From positions 156,193,850 through 156,257,849 of the forward strand of contig OX465283.1 of the NCBI GenBank assembly GCA_949987705.1: a stretch of 64,000 nucleotides of DNA, given 5' to 3'. Positions 18,115 to 30,100 of the stretch are shown piece by piece (within the stretch, counting starts at the first letter, position 1; every line of letters begins with the position of its first letter). Below the pieces are notes generated by a model, which made no database searches, was not told where the DNA came from, and was given only the letters and a program-made list of their open reading frames with translations. A program made the translations under genes and the position numbers. This stretch comes from Thereva unica. Taxonomy: Eukaryota; Arthropoda; Insecta; Diptera; Therevidae.

Positions 18115-18545
18115 CAGGGCCAGCGTGTGGCTTTTTGGCGCCCGGTGCAATATGCCATATTGCGCCCTTATCAACTGTTTGTGATCACGGCAAAGGACAA
18201 TGAAAAAAAAACACAAACACCTTTAGTATATGAAAATGAAGACGGTGCAATTACGCCCGGTGCAAATGCACCAATAAAAGCGCTACCCCTACTTTTATCC
18301 AATTAGGATTTTCTTCGCGACCTTGTTTTTGTGCTGAGTTTACTTGCGCTTTAACATCACAAAACTCTTCTGCAAATACTGCTTAATGATCCAGGATGTT
18401 TATCGGTGTTAGCTGCACTTCCCTAACTATTTCCAACACAATTCTGTATTCAGAAAATCTAAAGTACTATATACTCGAATTTCCATAATAGAGATCCCTA
18501 TGTCGTTCTTCAAGACTTCATATTTCAAGGCGCTTTCAATAACTT
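18115..18545 (+). mobile_element. hAT-like dispersed repeat, copy 1
   Basis: Begins CAGGGCCAGCG and carries the family words GGCGCCCGGTGCAATATGCC and GCGCCCGGTGCAAATGCACC. Homology to the copies at 23943 and 33580 continues past GGATGTTT to TTCATATTTCAAGG. The CAGGGCCGG-type end suggests hAT, but no clean 8-bp target duplication is visible. Confidence 0.6.
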
Positions 18546-20215
18546 TACAACAGAGTCGATTCATGTGTTTCTCGTCGAACTAGGGATCCATTATAGTACG
18601 ACTACAACGTATTACAAATCAAGCACTATGGTACAAAGTCAGTCTTCTGAGTATTCCAAAATCAAACAGTAAAATGATATGGATTTAGTCATTAAAAAAG
18701 TAGGGATTAGAGCATTAGATATCTAGTTATATCTGTGTCGACTTGAATTAAAAGACAGACCTGTATTCTTTCTTATAAATTGCTTTGATCTGAACCCTGC
18801 AAACATTTGACGTCCATCCAGATATGCTTTGGTCATAATAAGCATATCTTTTTGGATAAATAACCCTAATCATGATTGAGTTAAACAAATGAAATCGTTA
18901 GAATATTGGACGGTCTGTCTGCCCAATCTATTCATTACACAAAACCCAGACCAAATCACTTTCAGTTCTAAGCACGTTTATGACTTGTCGTTAGTATCAA
19001 TTTTACGGCCTTCTTTTATGCTCTAACATAAAGGGCAGTACTTACTTCCAGCTGCACGCTAGTCTAGACCTATTTACGTGCTAGTATTAGTACGACTGGC
19101 CGACTACTTACAATCCATTTGTACTTAAGTCATCATTCAGGTATTCCACAGCATTCCGAAGTGAAACAAAACAATTAGCACTAAAGAGGCTCCCCTTCCT
19201 CCCGGTGGCCAATAACTACTCGAGACGAAGGAAGCAGTTGCAATTACGGCGAACATTTCGGCACACAAAGGCGGAATTCGTCTGCGGTGACAGCGGACAG
19301 GATTTACAGCAAAATCACTCTTTAGACACTGGAGCTGAGGCGGCGGGCTCTCCTAACTGACATTTTTTATTCCCTTTAATCTCAATGGCTTTTAATAACC
19401 GTTAAAAATCGTAAAAAAGAGCGCGGCATATTCCCTGCAGAAGTCGCTGTGACAAATTAAGGAATCCGTCCGAGAGCACGAAGGGACCATAAAACCGGCA
19501 GCCATTGCCACGCTCTCGTGCTTTTGTTAATTTGAGCAAAGAAAATAACGAGAAAAATTCGAAATTAATTTTTACTTGGCACAAAAGCCATTAAAGCCAG
19601 GCTTTAAAAAAACCCCGTGTCTGGGCGAACATTTTTACAAGCTTCTATGCCGGCTCGAATGGTGGCGGGACCAGCTCCGTGGAGTAAGTGGAGACATCTA
19701 GCGGGGGCGGCTGTCGTCGTCGTTGAGAAATTTTTGCTGATAAAAGACTGCTGATTACTGTGTGGAGAGAGGTGAGGGCTGTGCTGCACTTTTTCGGGGC
19801 GGATGGGGACAGCATGCGTCTCTGTGTGTGTGTGAACGGACGTCGTCTATCATAAAGCAATTATTTTGGAGAATGGCGCTGGATGTTGTCGTCAGCGTGA
19901 TAAATTCGACCATTAAAGGATGCCATAAATTGCCACATTCGGGTTACATGCTCCTAGAAGTAAATCTGGCTGGGTAGATATGGCGCAGATGCTTAAAGAT
20001 TGAAGTTGGGAAATTTTCATAAAATTCAATTTATTGCCAAAAATGGTGCGGGGCTGGAAGCGCCAAGAATTTCAGTCAAATCGAAATTTTTAAAGGGAAT
20101 GAAACTTATGTCGGGAGTCATGAAAAATTTCAAGGATTCTGGTCCAATTTAATTGGGACTAGTCTGTCATGAATTCGGACATTGGAGCAAACTAGATTGC
20201 TGCATCTAGGGTACG
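18546..20215. other. No recognised gene
   Basis: Sequence of ordinary complexity with few repeats, probably host intergenic or intronic DNA. 19190-19980 is GC-richer, but its short ORFs match nothing I know. Confidence 0.5.
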
Positions 20216-20279
20216 TAATTCCGGAAGTTTTTTCCAATCCCGTGATCCCGGGACTCTGCCTGTTGAAGAAAATTTAATT

Positions 20280-21310
20280 TTTTCGCTATCGAAATCGTCA
20301 TTTGCTATTGGTCTTCCATTGTAATTGATTCTAATTCAGTTCCAGGTGGGTCAGTTATCTTAGCGCTCTCATCTTGATCAGGATATATAACTGACACTCT
20401 TTTTGGAAGATTATATAGACCCTTACTTATCGCAATTGTCGATAGTATTTTAAAAAGCTCATCATCTTCCGGAACACAAGGGTTGTGGAGATATTACAAG
20501 TTTTCAGAGAGTTCTGTGCAAACAAGTTGACGTATACGGAATCTGAGTGATACTGCCCATTTTGCGCATATTGGAGTTCTCCTGCAATCTAATTTCTGCA
20601 TCAAAAACTGTAATGCTAATTTTGTGGTCAAGAAATTAGAATCTTTACGGCACAATTCGTCGACAGTCAACTTGACGGGCTTTAACGATGAAATGTGATC
20701 GGTGATGCAGGGTGGTAGCACGTAAGTTGTTTCAATCGACCTCTTCATACAAACATTCAAGATTTTTGTATGGAGAGGTCGATTGAAACAACTTACGTGC
20801 TACCACCCCTGATGAAATCTTGTTCTAGCAAAACGTCCGTGGATTGAAGGTCTAATAGACATTTATGAACAGCAGTTAGTTTCCTCTTCACACACAGTAA
20901 TTCCACTTCCACAGTCTTGTTGATGTTGACTTGGGAAATCTTCTTCATAATCCTCATCATCTGATTCCCATAAGTTCTCGGCTTCTGCTTCTAAGCAATC
21001 ATCGATCTCCTGATTTTCGTGCAGTTTTCTCTTATATAACACGTTCAAAACTCCTAGCTGTATTCTATGAGCAAGGCAAGCTGTTCCGCAGCTAAAATTT
21101 TTTCAAGTTTGGCTGCTAGCGCCATCTGTGGAGATGCACACATTGTCGTCAGTGAGATATAAATAATATCCCTTTAGTTTTTTCTCAAGTATTTCTACAC
21201 AAACTTCAGCAGGCAAGGATCCAGAAACACCCACAAGGCCCAAATTCCAAAGTTTGGATTCATTTAGATGGATATTGACGTTTATGTATCGAAGACCAAG
21301 CACTGACGTC
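20280..21310 (-). pseudogene. hAT-family transposase remnant
   Basis: Minus-strand blocks appear in family order: NLGLVGVSGSLPAE and ISTDGAS near 21300-21120; CLAHRIQLGVLNVLYKRK near 21060-21010; an acidic WESDDEDYEEDF insert; then LLEQDF, interrupted by the palindrome at 20708-20811, continuing as ITDHISSLKPVKLTVDELC; then NFLTTKLALQFLMQKL, AVSLRFRI, and YLHNP near 20480. This matches the RNase-H-like core of insect hAT transposases. Stops, frameshifts and loss of the N-terminal zinc finger show that it is dead. Confidence 0.85.
20708..20811. mobile_element. 104-bp near-perfect palindromic insertion
   Basis: Arms 20710-20753 and 20765-20808 are complementary at 43 of 44 positions around an 11-base loop. 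The outer bases read CAGGGTGG...CCACCCCTG. ATG flanks it on both sides (20705-20707 and 20812-20814). Removing the insertion with one ATG restores the hAT frame ...LLEQDF-ITDHISSLKPVKL..., so it is an insertion into the transposase remnant. Confidence 0.85.
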
Positions 21311-21810
21311 TATTCGTCAAGCGGAATGCTGAACTTCCGACCTACCTTGGGCTCAACTCTACTAAATTTTGAAAATGAGACTGACAGATTTCAAGAGCAG
21401 GATAACGGTGGGTAATAGTATATATTGCACCGTAGCAAGGAAGGAAAGGAAAGTAGGAAAATACTTTTTTCAAAAAAGGAAATGAAAAACGAATCAAAGC
21501 TTTACACCCATTGGATGATTCGTATGCACCTCGGTTGAATTCGGCAAAAGCAGAGGCACACACGAAAGAATACAGAGAGAGCAATGGTCTCTACAGCCGA
21601 GCAAAATAGAAGCTGCAAAAAGAAATTGGATTTTTCGTTGCGTTTGAAAATTATAAGTTTCATATTCAAAATATTTTCCCACCAACATTTTTTTTTTGTA
21701 AATAAATCCCGTTTTTTGTTTAGAAAAACATTTCCGGGATCCCGGGATTAGGCCGTGTCAATCCCGGGTTTTCGAGACCGCAAAAACCGCCGGGATCCCA
21801 TGATCGCGGA

Positions 21811-23942
21811 TTGCATTGCCTGCCACCGGAATAGTAAAGCGTTATCATTTCGTCGATTGTTGGCGAGACGATTGTCAATGCCCCGCATCCGGTAAGCCGT
21901 AGTTCCGATAGCGAATGGTGCACCTGCACCGGGCGCAATTTGACGGAGACGGAGCTTCAGAATTTTTCACAAATTTACTCAATTTCTGTCCCTGTTTTGA
22001 ATGCAAGAAAAAGCGCGGAAATTATACCTCCGCTCGTGCAGGAACTTACCCGGGATTTCACTTTTGAGATTCGCATAATGCTGTAAACATGCTAAGGGCG
22101 AAAATAGTTTCCACAGCGACTGGCAAAAACGAATAGAACACACAGCTTTTCTATGAGTATGAAGGGTGCAGCACAATATGCAGACCACTCGACGACGAGG
22201 TCGCCGAGAGTGGCGACTCAATCAATCCAAGTTCTATTTCGTAGCCGTCGTCCCTCAAAGTTGCCTGGGCGGTGTGACATGGGATTGTGTTGCTATTCTC
22301 GTATGTTCCTGTGCGTGTGTGTAGCATTCGGATCGGATGTCGAAGATGATTATTCTTGTGTGAGCTTTTTAATTTGTGTGCACCGTCGCCGTCGCCCTTA
22401 GCATGTTTACAGCATAACAGCATAAAGTTTCTGGCCAAGTTTTTACCCGTAAAGTTTGTTCTCACAAAATAAAGGAACGGGCCATCGAGCTCGAGAGTTC
22501 AGAAGTAAAAATTTAGGAGAAAAGATGAAAGACTTTTGCGCAAACTATGCAAATTGGTTCTTCCATCCACAGTGTTTGTGTTTTGTATAGTATTCTACAC
22601 TGCGATCAAAACAGCTGATGGACTGCAGTATGACATACGGCACCGGGCGCAAAAAACCCAAACGCCGGATCTGGCAGCAACTGATATGATATGATACTGA
22701 TATTTTGCATTATATGATATTGATATTTTGCATTTCAACAATTCCATTGCTATGATTTTCCATTTGCTTGGTATTAATGATAATTATGAAATTTTTAATT
22801 ATATATAGTCAAGTTACGTTGAAAAGGGTTTTGCTATACAAAAAAAATCCAAAAAGAGTTGAATCCTAATTCCTTCCCCATTACCTTTAATTAGTTTCCA
22901 ATTTGGCACAGGGCAAAGTCAATTTTAATTTGTAATTAGCATACAACTCATAAAGCCTGCATCAATACCAAAAATGCATGAAATTAAAAGAACTTTGGAT
23001 GCAATTTACTTTTATGTTCTTTTCACAATCTTCGCGAAATTGCAGCTTGGTTCTTACAACATTATATATGTATGTATGTATATAAACATTTCTCTTTCTC
23101 CTTACAATTAAAATTCGGTGGGTGTAAGGTGTTCCAAACACAAGGAAAAACAACAACAAAAACAACAACAACACAAAGTAATGAGAACCCTTTTATGTTG
23201 TCTTAACCCTTGGATGCGTGACCAATTTTGCAATAGTTCGGTCGGGGCCAGCATAAAGCATTCTGGCATCAACCACAATCGTTGTTGTTGAGAGATGTGG
23301 TTTTTATGGCAAACGATATTTTTAACCATAAATTGTTGTTGTTATTTTTGTTGCTATACAGCTGATGCTGTTGTGTCAGCTCTTTGTTCGGCTCTCGTAT
23401 TTCTTATTCGGAAATGTTCTGAAACATAAATTTCGCCCCTTTGCGCGCAGAAACAATGCGCAATATATATGCTGACAGTGAACATGCCGAAATCCTCATC
23501 GTTAAGATTATGCGCAGTTCGTTCTTTATATTTTTATTTTATTTTCACATATAACATACTACATACAATGCTGTGTATAATATTGATGTTGTGAGGTCCA
23601 AATGATCCCAAAATAAAAACAAAATTTTTACTTTGTTCGTAAATGTTTGTTTCATTTTTTTTTTTATTATGGAACCGGATCAAATTCTTAAACTCATAAA
23701 AGCAAAATTTTTAATTGGTTTTTTTGACAAAAAGTTTATGATTAGATTTTTTATGGTAATTTTTAAGTGTTTAAGTGTGAGGTTAAATGTTACTTAACAA
23801 AGTTGCAAAATAGTTGTTAAGATATAACAAATGTTTTTTGAAGTTATACTTCTTTAGGCGCGTTTTGAAATTATTATGAGAGTAAATTTTGAGGAATTCG
23901 CAACACAGGAATGCGCAACACAGGAATCCGAGAAGGCGTAGG
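21811..23942. other. Mostly non-coding; inverted repeat and microsatellites
   Basis: An exact 24-bp inverted repeat lies at 22078-22101 and 22392-22415. A TATG microsatellite lies near 23065-23085 and AAC/TTG microsatellites near 23147-23172 and 23282-23350. Fragments of the GCACCGGGCGCA family occur at 21927 and 22640. No gene recognised. Confidence 0.5.
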
Positions 23943-24412
23943 CAGGGCCGGCGGTTGGGTTTTTTGCGCCCGGTGCAGTATGCCATATTGCGTCCCCAAC
24001 AGCTGTTTATTTTTTACAGCAGTGAAGGGCATTGGAAAAAGACACAAGCACTTCTTGAAGTTCTTTTAATATATGGGAGGCACCGGTTTTTCTAAATTCT
24101 AAATTATTATTTTTTTTAAATCTAAATTTCTGAAATTGCGCCCGGTGAAAGTGCCCCTTTTGCATGTATGAAAGCCTGTGTCCAACCATTATTTGCCTCG
24201 CGATCTTAATTTTATGTTGGGTTTGCTTGCGCTTTACTTCACAAACTTTACGACTAATGCTGTTTTTTTAATCTTCTTACTGCTAAAGCCTCTGGTAGAT
24301 GGCCTTCGGCGCCACTGACACCATTCTTCACACATTTACCAATATAATCATCTGCTCTAGGATGCTTTTCGGTATACTTTAATATATATTTAACCAGCTC
24401 CGCTGCGATCCG
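23943..24412 (+). mobile_element. hAT-like dispersed repeat, copy 2
   Basis: Begins CAGGGCCGGCGG, then TTTTTTGCGCCCGGTGCAGT and TTGCGCCCGGTGAAAGTGCC. The minus strand of 24235-24410 reads as about 45 codons without a stop (ELVKYILKYTEKHPRADDYI...), possibly a transposase exon remnant. LINE sequence follows directly at about 24413. Confidence 0.55.
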
Positions 24413-25487
24413 GAATTGCGGGATTTAGACCACATCGACGATGCATTGATCAAATATTCGCACTCCGTCAGCTAATGGAAGAAAGAATTCGTTGCGGCAA
24501 ACGAAATGTTGTCGTTTTCATCGATTTCAAATCCGCTTTCGATTGAATCGATTGGAGCAGATCGACGCGATTATGCGTGAAACATTCGATGGACGACTCG
24601 GAGTTCGATTCGACGACAACAACTTCGTAACCGACCTAATGTTCGCCGATGATAGTACGGTCTGTGCCGACATGGATGCCGAAGCAACGGACATCTTATA
24701 CGACATTTCCCGCATCGCTCAGTCATACGGGTTAAAAATCAATGCGGAAAAGACCAAAGTGATCACAACAGATCGAAGGCCAGTGTCCACCTCGATAGAA
24801 TCCAAATCGAATAGGTTCTGATGTTCTAATATTTGGGATCATTGGTTGAGGAAACGAAAGTAGCATCGTCGGCCGACGTTCATAGCCGCATCGCCCAGGC
24901 AACAGCAACATTCGCCTCGTTCAAGTGCATCATATGGAAAGGAGCAAATATTTCCATCCAAACCAAAGTACGCCTTCACCGATCGTTGATCCTTCCGATT
25001 CTTCTTTATGTATTTGAACCGTGGACACTGCTCAAAGCGGACGTTATGAAGCTCGAGATCTTCCAAAAGCGATGCTTTGAGGCAGATCCTCGGTGTCTCA
25101 CTACGTGATCGCCTTCGACAGTTCGACAAAAATGCGATCAACAGACACCGATCGAAGAAGAAATATAAAAAGTTGACTACGGTGGTTTGGACAAGTTTGC
25201 CGAATGGATGTTAGCCGTTTGCCACGTAAACTTTTCTGGCAAGACCGTCCCGCAGATTGGAGAATCCAGCGATCGACACCGAAGAAAACTTAGAATATCA
25301 AGGGTGACCTAAAGAATCAACGATTATCAGTTACCGAGGCTTGAGACGTCGCCAAAAACCGGCAAAAATAGGGGAAACGAATCGTGAATAGAGTTGGAGA
25401 TCCTGCAGCATGGACAGCAACGTATTCGTTGCGGGGACGTCTCGCCCCAACTGCGAACTAACGAATCAAAGAAGAAGAAGAAGAATT
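24413..25487 (+). pseudogene. LINE reverse-transcriptase remnant ending in GAA repeats
   Basis: VVVFIDFKSAF (24508-24543, palm motif with the first catalytic Asp) is followed too soon by DGRLGVRF and DLMFADDST (FADD at 24642-24653), so the middle of the RT is deleted. Further on come GLKINAEKTKV, IWKGANISIQTKVRLHRSLI, LPILLYVFEPWTLLKADVMK and FQKRCF, the usual thumb and C-terminal region of RTE-like LINEs. Several stops and shifts are needed. The 3' end is AAGAAGAAGAAGAA (about 25468-25483), as in the copy ending at 47003. Confidence 0.82.
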
Positions 25488-26402
25488 ACCAATCAGTTTA
25501 CTCTTTATTTTATTATTTAATTACTTTTAATTATAATTAAATTAAATTAACGAAAGAAACCAACCAGAAAAGTCCAGTCCCTCCTCAATTACGTAACATT
25601 TTCGAGCACATATGGATACAACTCCACCACTAACACTTCCATATATTTTATTTTCGGAAGCATCTGCTTCGGAAGCCACAAGTCCTTTTTCTTTACCCAA
25701 AAAAAAAAAAAAAAATAAAAAAATAAAAAATAAAAAAAAATAACCACGAAGCCGTGCTCCTCTGGGCAATAATAATTATTTTTGGCATTGGGTTATTTAT
25801 TTGCTGAATTCCTTAACTCGTTCGTTCCTTGGAGGTGTGTGTGTTTTTTTTTTACCTTTATTTTTTTTTATTTATTTTTTTTCACATTTTCTTCCTTTTG
25901 CAGCCATCATCGACAACGACTTCCTTAGCATCTGCCGTGCATCAGGCTTTTATGGGTTAACTAAATTTTGTGTAACTTTTCAATTTTAGTGCATTTTTTG
26001 ATGTTAAAATTAAAATTTTCAACTTCCGACCTTTCACAGTTTATTTCTTTTTTTTTTTTGAAAGTTTATTGCAAAATTAATTTGGCAACATCTGCTTTTA
26101 AAGAATTGCAAAATTTCGTTTTTATATATTTTTTGGGTAATTTTAATCTTTTGCAAATTGCCTACCCTTAAAAGTGAATGGCTTTCTCCTTGCAATGTGT
26201 TTTTAATTATACTTTAGTTCATGTTTTATTTATAAGTAGCAAAAACCCTTGTGCCTTGCAACGTCTTTAAAAAAAAAAAAAAGATTATGTGTGCTGGTGA
26301 CCAGCTTTTGAAAAGCTTTAAAGAAACACTCTAATACCCTGGCTTCACCAGCTGAACTACGCAAGTTTGAGCGACTTGGCGAATTCAACTTTAAAATAAA
26401 CT
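25488..26402. other. No recognised gene; A-rich tract
   Basis: AT-rich, with a 45-base A/T homopolymer region at about 25698-25742, T-runs at 25844-25882 and an A-run at 26270-26282. Confidence 0.5.
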
Positions 26403-26405
26403 CAG

Positions 26406-26479
26406 AGGTTTGTTTATCCTCAGTTGAATATGTGAAAATTGTATGCGTTTCACATATTCAACTGAGGATAAACAAACCT
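26406..26479. repeat. 74-bp perfect palindromic hairpin
   Basis: Arms of 33 bp (26405-26437 and 26448-26480) are exactly complementary around a 10-base loop. CAG on both outer sides could be a 3-bp duplication. No coding content. It is separate in sequence from the palindrome at 20708 but similar in design. Confidence 0.85.
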
Positions 26480-26689
26480 CAGTTCGTCCATCTGGTTTTC
26501 AACTGAATTTGAATATAATATAATAAAGCTCGCTCAAAGAGAGTAATCAACTGAATTAATGGAATGTTATTTCAGTGCGCTTTTCCAGTTCTGCCTTCTG
26601 GCGAACCAGTAACAACAATTTCAAGCACGAGCTGAACATGAACTGGACTTTAGCCAGTATATCATTTTGCATAATCAATAGAACAGTTC

Positions 26690-26768
26690 TGGTTCGACTA
26701 CAGAGGTTAAGCAGCTTTTGGCGGAATTAGTACTTAGTTGGGAGATCGTATTGGTTATTCGATTATGT
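26690..26768 (+). repeat. 5S-rRNA-like repeat, second copy
   Basis: GTTCTGGTTCGACTACAGAG, GTTAAGCAGC and TTAGTACTTAGTTGGGAGAT follow the 5S internal control region closely. The 5' part is poor. Confidence 0.6.
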
Positions 26769-26806
26769 ATATTTAAGTCACAGTCAGTCTATCATCGAGC
26801 AAGTAG

Positions 26807-26940
26807 GGCAAATCAGGGCCACCCTAACCACAGGGCTAAACGGGCTACAGCCCCGAGGCGCATACCTTTTCGGGGCCGCCATTCTTGTTGTTATTTGCAA
26901 AATTTCTGTACAGCCCAAAAACGCACATGATGCCCAAAAA
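26807..26940 (+). mobile_element. hAT-like end fragment
   Basis: CAGGGCCACCCTAACCACAG, then GGGCTAAACGGGCTACAGCC, resembles the GC-rich tips of short hAT elements. The opposite end is not found. Confidence 0.4.
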
Positions 26941-27129
26941 AAAAATTGAATACCTATCTTTACCTATCTTATTGTATTAACACTGGAACGACCCATGCTT
27001 TTTTACATCTCGAAATATATGTTGTTTCCATATACTGGCTGGAGCAACGAAAACTTTACATTCAAAATTATTTTTTTACTTTTTAGCTCAATTTTTTTAT
27101 TTTCTATTTTGGGTCTATTATACCTACTC

Positions 27130-27720
27130 GTATATGTATCTTTGGCCATCTTTTGGTGACCGCCAGATTTGATTTAAAATGACGTCAAACAACTTACTGT
27201 ACTATAATACTCGTCATGCACTTTCATTTGATACCTATACCGAGTGGCTTCTAAAGAAAAAGGTAATCCGCTCTTTTGTGTTGCCCGGCTTTTGGAATTT
27301 GGAATGACGCCACACCACTAATTGTATTTTATTTGCCATACCATTTTATTTGATACCAATATCGGGGGTCGGGAAACATCATTGTAAAATTCGGCCGCCA
27401 TCTTGATTTTCTTACAAAATGGTCCGATTGCATTTTCACGCAAACTATCCATATGTGCTAAATTTAAAGTTGATAGGTTATATTTTCTACTTTTTATTCT
27501 ATTATGTCTTTCGCCATCTTGTATTGTTCGCCATTTTGAATTTGGAATGATGCCACACAACTAATTGTATTCTATTCGTATTTTAGTTCTCTCGCCATTT
27601 TGATTTTTTTTTTAAAATGATGTCAAATTGCATTGTCACATGAACTATGCATGGTTACATGAAAGTGGGTCAAAATTCAGTTGCCAGTCAAAATCCAGTG
27701 TAGAAGGCAAAAAATGGTGA
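27130..27720 (-). repeat. Copy of the GGGTATCAAATGAAA dispersed repeat
   Basis: On the minus strand it contains GGTATCAAATGAAAGTGCAT, GGTATCAAATAAAATGGTAT and several CAAGATGGCGG / AAAATGGCG words, in the order seen at 61560-61860. Units are about 150-180 bp and more diverged than at 13.5-14.1 kb. Confidence 0.6.
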
Positions 27721-28648
27721 AAAATAGTATACTATGTAATTAAATTAAATTTTTAATTAAAAAAATCCTAATTAAAATATCGGGAAACGGAAACATTTAG
27801 TCACCTGTTGGGGCATCCATGCCACTGCAAAAACAAAATCAGATATCTATCTCTTCTAGTTTGACCTCAACGCCGGTACAACGGTACACACTGATTGACT
27901 GACAGACACTTTTTCTATATTATAGGTAGAAGGTAGATTCCATTACTTTTTTGAAAGTAATATTTTTTTTATAATTTTGAATCTTTTTGTTGGTAATTAT
28001 TTGCATATCTTTTAGCGCAATTTTAATAAATTTCATATCCAGGTCTGCTCCAGCTAAAATTTAATTGAAATGGTGATGATATACCGCTTAAAACATTGTT
28101 TCAAAGCCTATGTTGTTGATAAGCCATGGGAGGGATAAAGTGAAGTTTGCGAAAGAGAACGAAATCAATGTATCGAAGGTGTATATTATCACCCTAGGTT
28201 GAGCTGTAACAAGCAAAAACGAACATCTGAATTGACATTAATTTTTTAATTTTTTAATTTTTTAATTTGATGTTTTTTGTTTTCGTTTTGGTAAAACAGT
28301 CATTTATTATTAATTATTAATTAATTTTTTATTTATTTTATTTTTTTTTATAATAATTTCTAATTAATCTTTAGATTTTTACCAATTTATTCACATTAAA
28401 GAGGTTTAAGGGGGTTAAATCAGTCCATTTTACAGCATTGCATAGCTTCAGGGGATTGTTTCTGTTATCCATTACTAAGAGTACTGAAAATTTTGCGGAA
28501 TACTTGACCTAAAACTACTTTCCACGCTTTTCGGGTTTACTCCGGATTTACGGGTTGGCCGGAAAACGCTAACAAAGATTTCAACAATACGAGGGTGAGA
28601 AACGTCCGGGATTTTCAATTGCGAGACCCACAATTGTCATTAAGATTA
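27721..28648. other. No recognised gene
   Basis: AT-rich, with runs of TTTTTAATT at 28235-28270 and 28300-28360. Nothing coding is recognised. Confidence 0.5.
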
Positions 28649-28656
28649 CTCGGGAT

Positions 28657-30070
28657 CAGCGCCGGTCCTAGCCCTTGTTGAGGGACGAGTGAGATTGTCT
28701 TTCGGCGCCCTTAGTATTTCCAGTTGTCTTAGATAAAACTTTTTTCATTTCCTTACGGGATTATATCTCCCCTTGTGCAAGCTTTTACCGGCTGGGGGCC
28801 CCATAAGGATTTCGATGGCGGTTTTAGGGTCACAGCCTCTTTTTTATGCGGGGCACTTTGTGGAGTATTCTCTACTCTACACCCTTAGAGTCTTCTTTTG
28901 GATCCCTATCCTTTTCAACATAATGCCAGTGGGGCCTTTTGTTGCTGGCAGAAATTGGTTGCACTGAAGCTTGTTCCCGTCTACAGCAACAAGGCTTGCT
29001 CCTTCCAGGGCTTAAGGCGGCCCATCATAGGACGCACCGACTCCTAGGGACCTGGGCTGTTCTTAGCTATGAGCTAATTCGACTATCGCCTCCAGAAGAC
29101 TTCGACCTCCGTGGTCAGAAGAGTCTCTGGATTGTTGGTTACCGTGTCTTTTCTCAAGGCTTTTCACACCATAAGGCCAAAGCCTTCGCGCTTTTCGCCG
29201 GGGTTTATTTTCGTCCTCGGGGGCCACGCGATCCCTCCTAGCCTCTACACGGAAGTAGCCAGCTAGCTTCCAGATATTGCGTAAAACGTTTTCGGGCTGT
29301 GCCACTCCATTTTCTGATTGCGGTCGTTTGTTTGAGTCGCGGCTCCGATTAGGTGCCCTTACTTTCGCAGGAGATCTAAGGAGATCTCAGAATGAAGGAG
29401 TGATCTCAACGTACTCCACCCTTGCTTTACTTGCTCAGACTGCCATCCTTGAAGAAGAATCTCGAAAACTCTTCTTCATCGGGACCACATTCGACACCTT
29501 GATGCTTGGATCCAAAAATATCTAACTGGCCTTGTAAGTCGTCCTTTTGGGAGCTGTGGGAACCCCAGGAATGTATGGAGCGTTAAAAAGTGCTCCATCT
29601 TCCAAAGTTTTTTTAAAGGTATTTCTATATTGATACCACGAGCTGGGCGAAAAAGGACGGTCGCCCATGGTAGGGCTCCGTATCACCATTGGAAAGCTAA
29701 TTGAAACCGAAGTTCGCCTGGTATCCGAAGTCCATCGTTAGTAGTACATTCATGCAGTACCATTCATAACTTCAGCACGATTGTTTACACATTACGATTG
29801 CGGTTTTTATCGAATTTAGATGCGCCGTATTCAGCCTGCTCCATGGAACTCGAGCAGGATGTGACCTAAGGCCATGTGCGAACGGTCTTTGAGCCAGTGC
29901 TCCCTGCTTGTGGCGTGTTCGATTCATATTGATAAGTAAACAGACTTGGCTAGCTACAAACAACGCCCTCAAAAGTGCCATGTAATTGTTTTTCGCATTC
30001 ATTTTGGCGCCCCTTACCACCTGGCGCCTAGAGCGACCACTCCACTCGCTCTACCCTAGGGCCGGCGCTG
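28657..30070. mobile_element. 1414-bp non-autonomous hAT element
   Basis: The ends CAGCGCCGGTCCTAG and CTAGGGCCGGCGCTG are inverted repeats with one mismatch over 15. The exact 8-bp duplication CTCGGGAT flanks it (28649-28656 and 30071-30078), the hAT signature. The interior is GC-richer than the neighbourhood and has several 60-100 codon open stretches, none resembling hAT transposase or anything else I know. Confidence 0.92.
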
Positions 30071-30100
30071 CTCGGGATCTACTAAACTGAACCAAGGTAA

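Larger units (their letters stand above)
20216..21810 (-). mobile_element. Decayed hAT transposon with CCCGGGATC-rich ends
   Basis: A minus-strand hAT transposase remnant sits between two stretches rich in CCCGGGATC words (about 20245-20262 and 21733-21800). Those look like subterminal repeats. Exact termini and target duplication are not visible. Confidence 0.6.

Noticed and set aside
28773..29525. Protein-coding gene in the hAT interior from the overlapping 60-100 codon ORFs
   Set aside because: ORFs overlap on both strands, have no recognisable motif and lie inside transposon ends.
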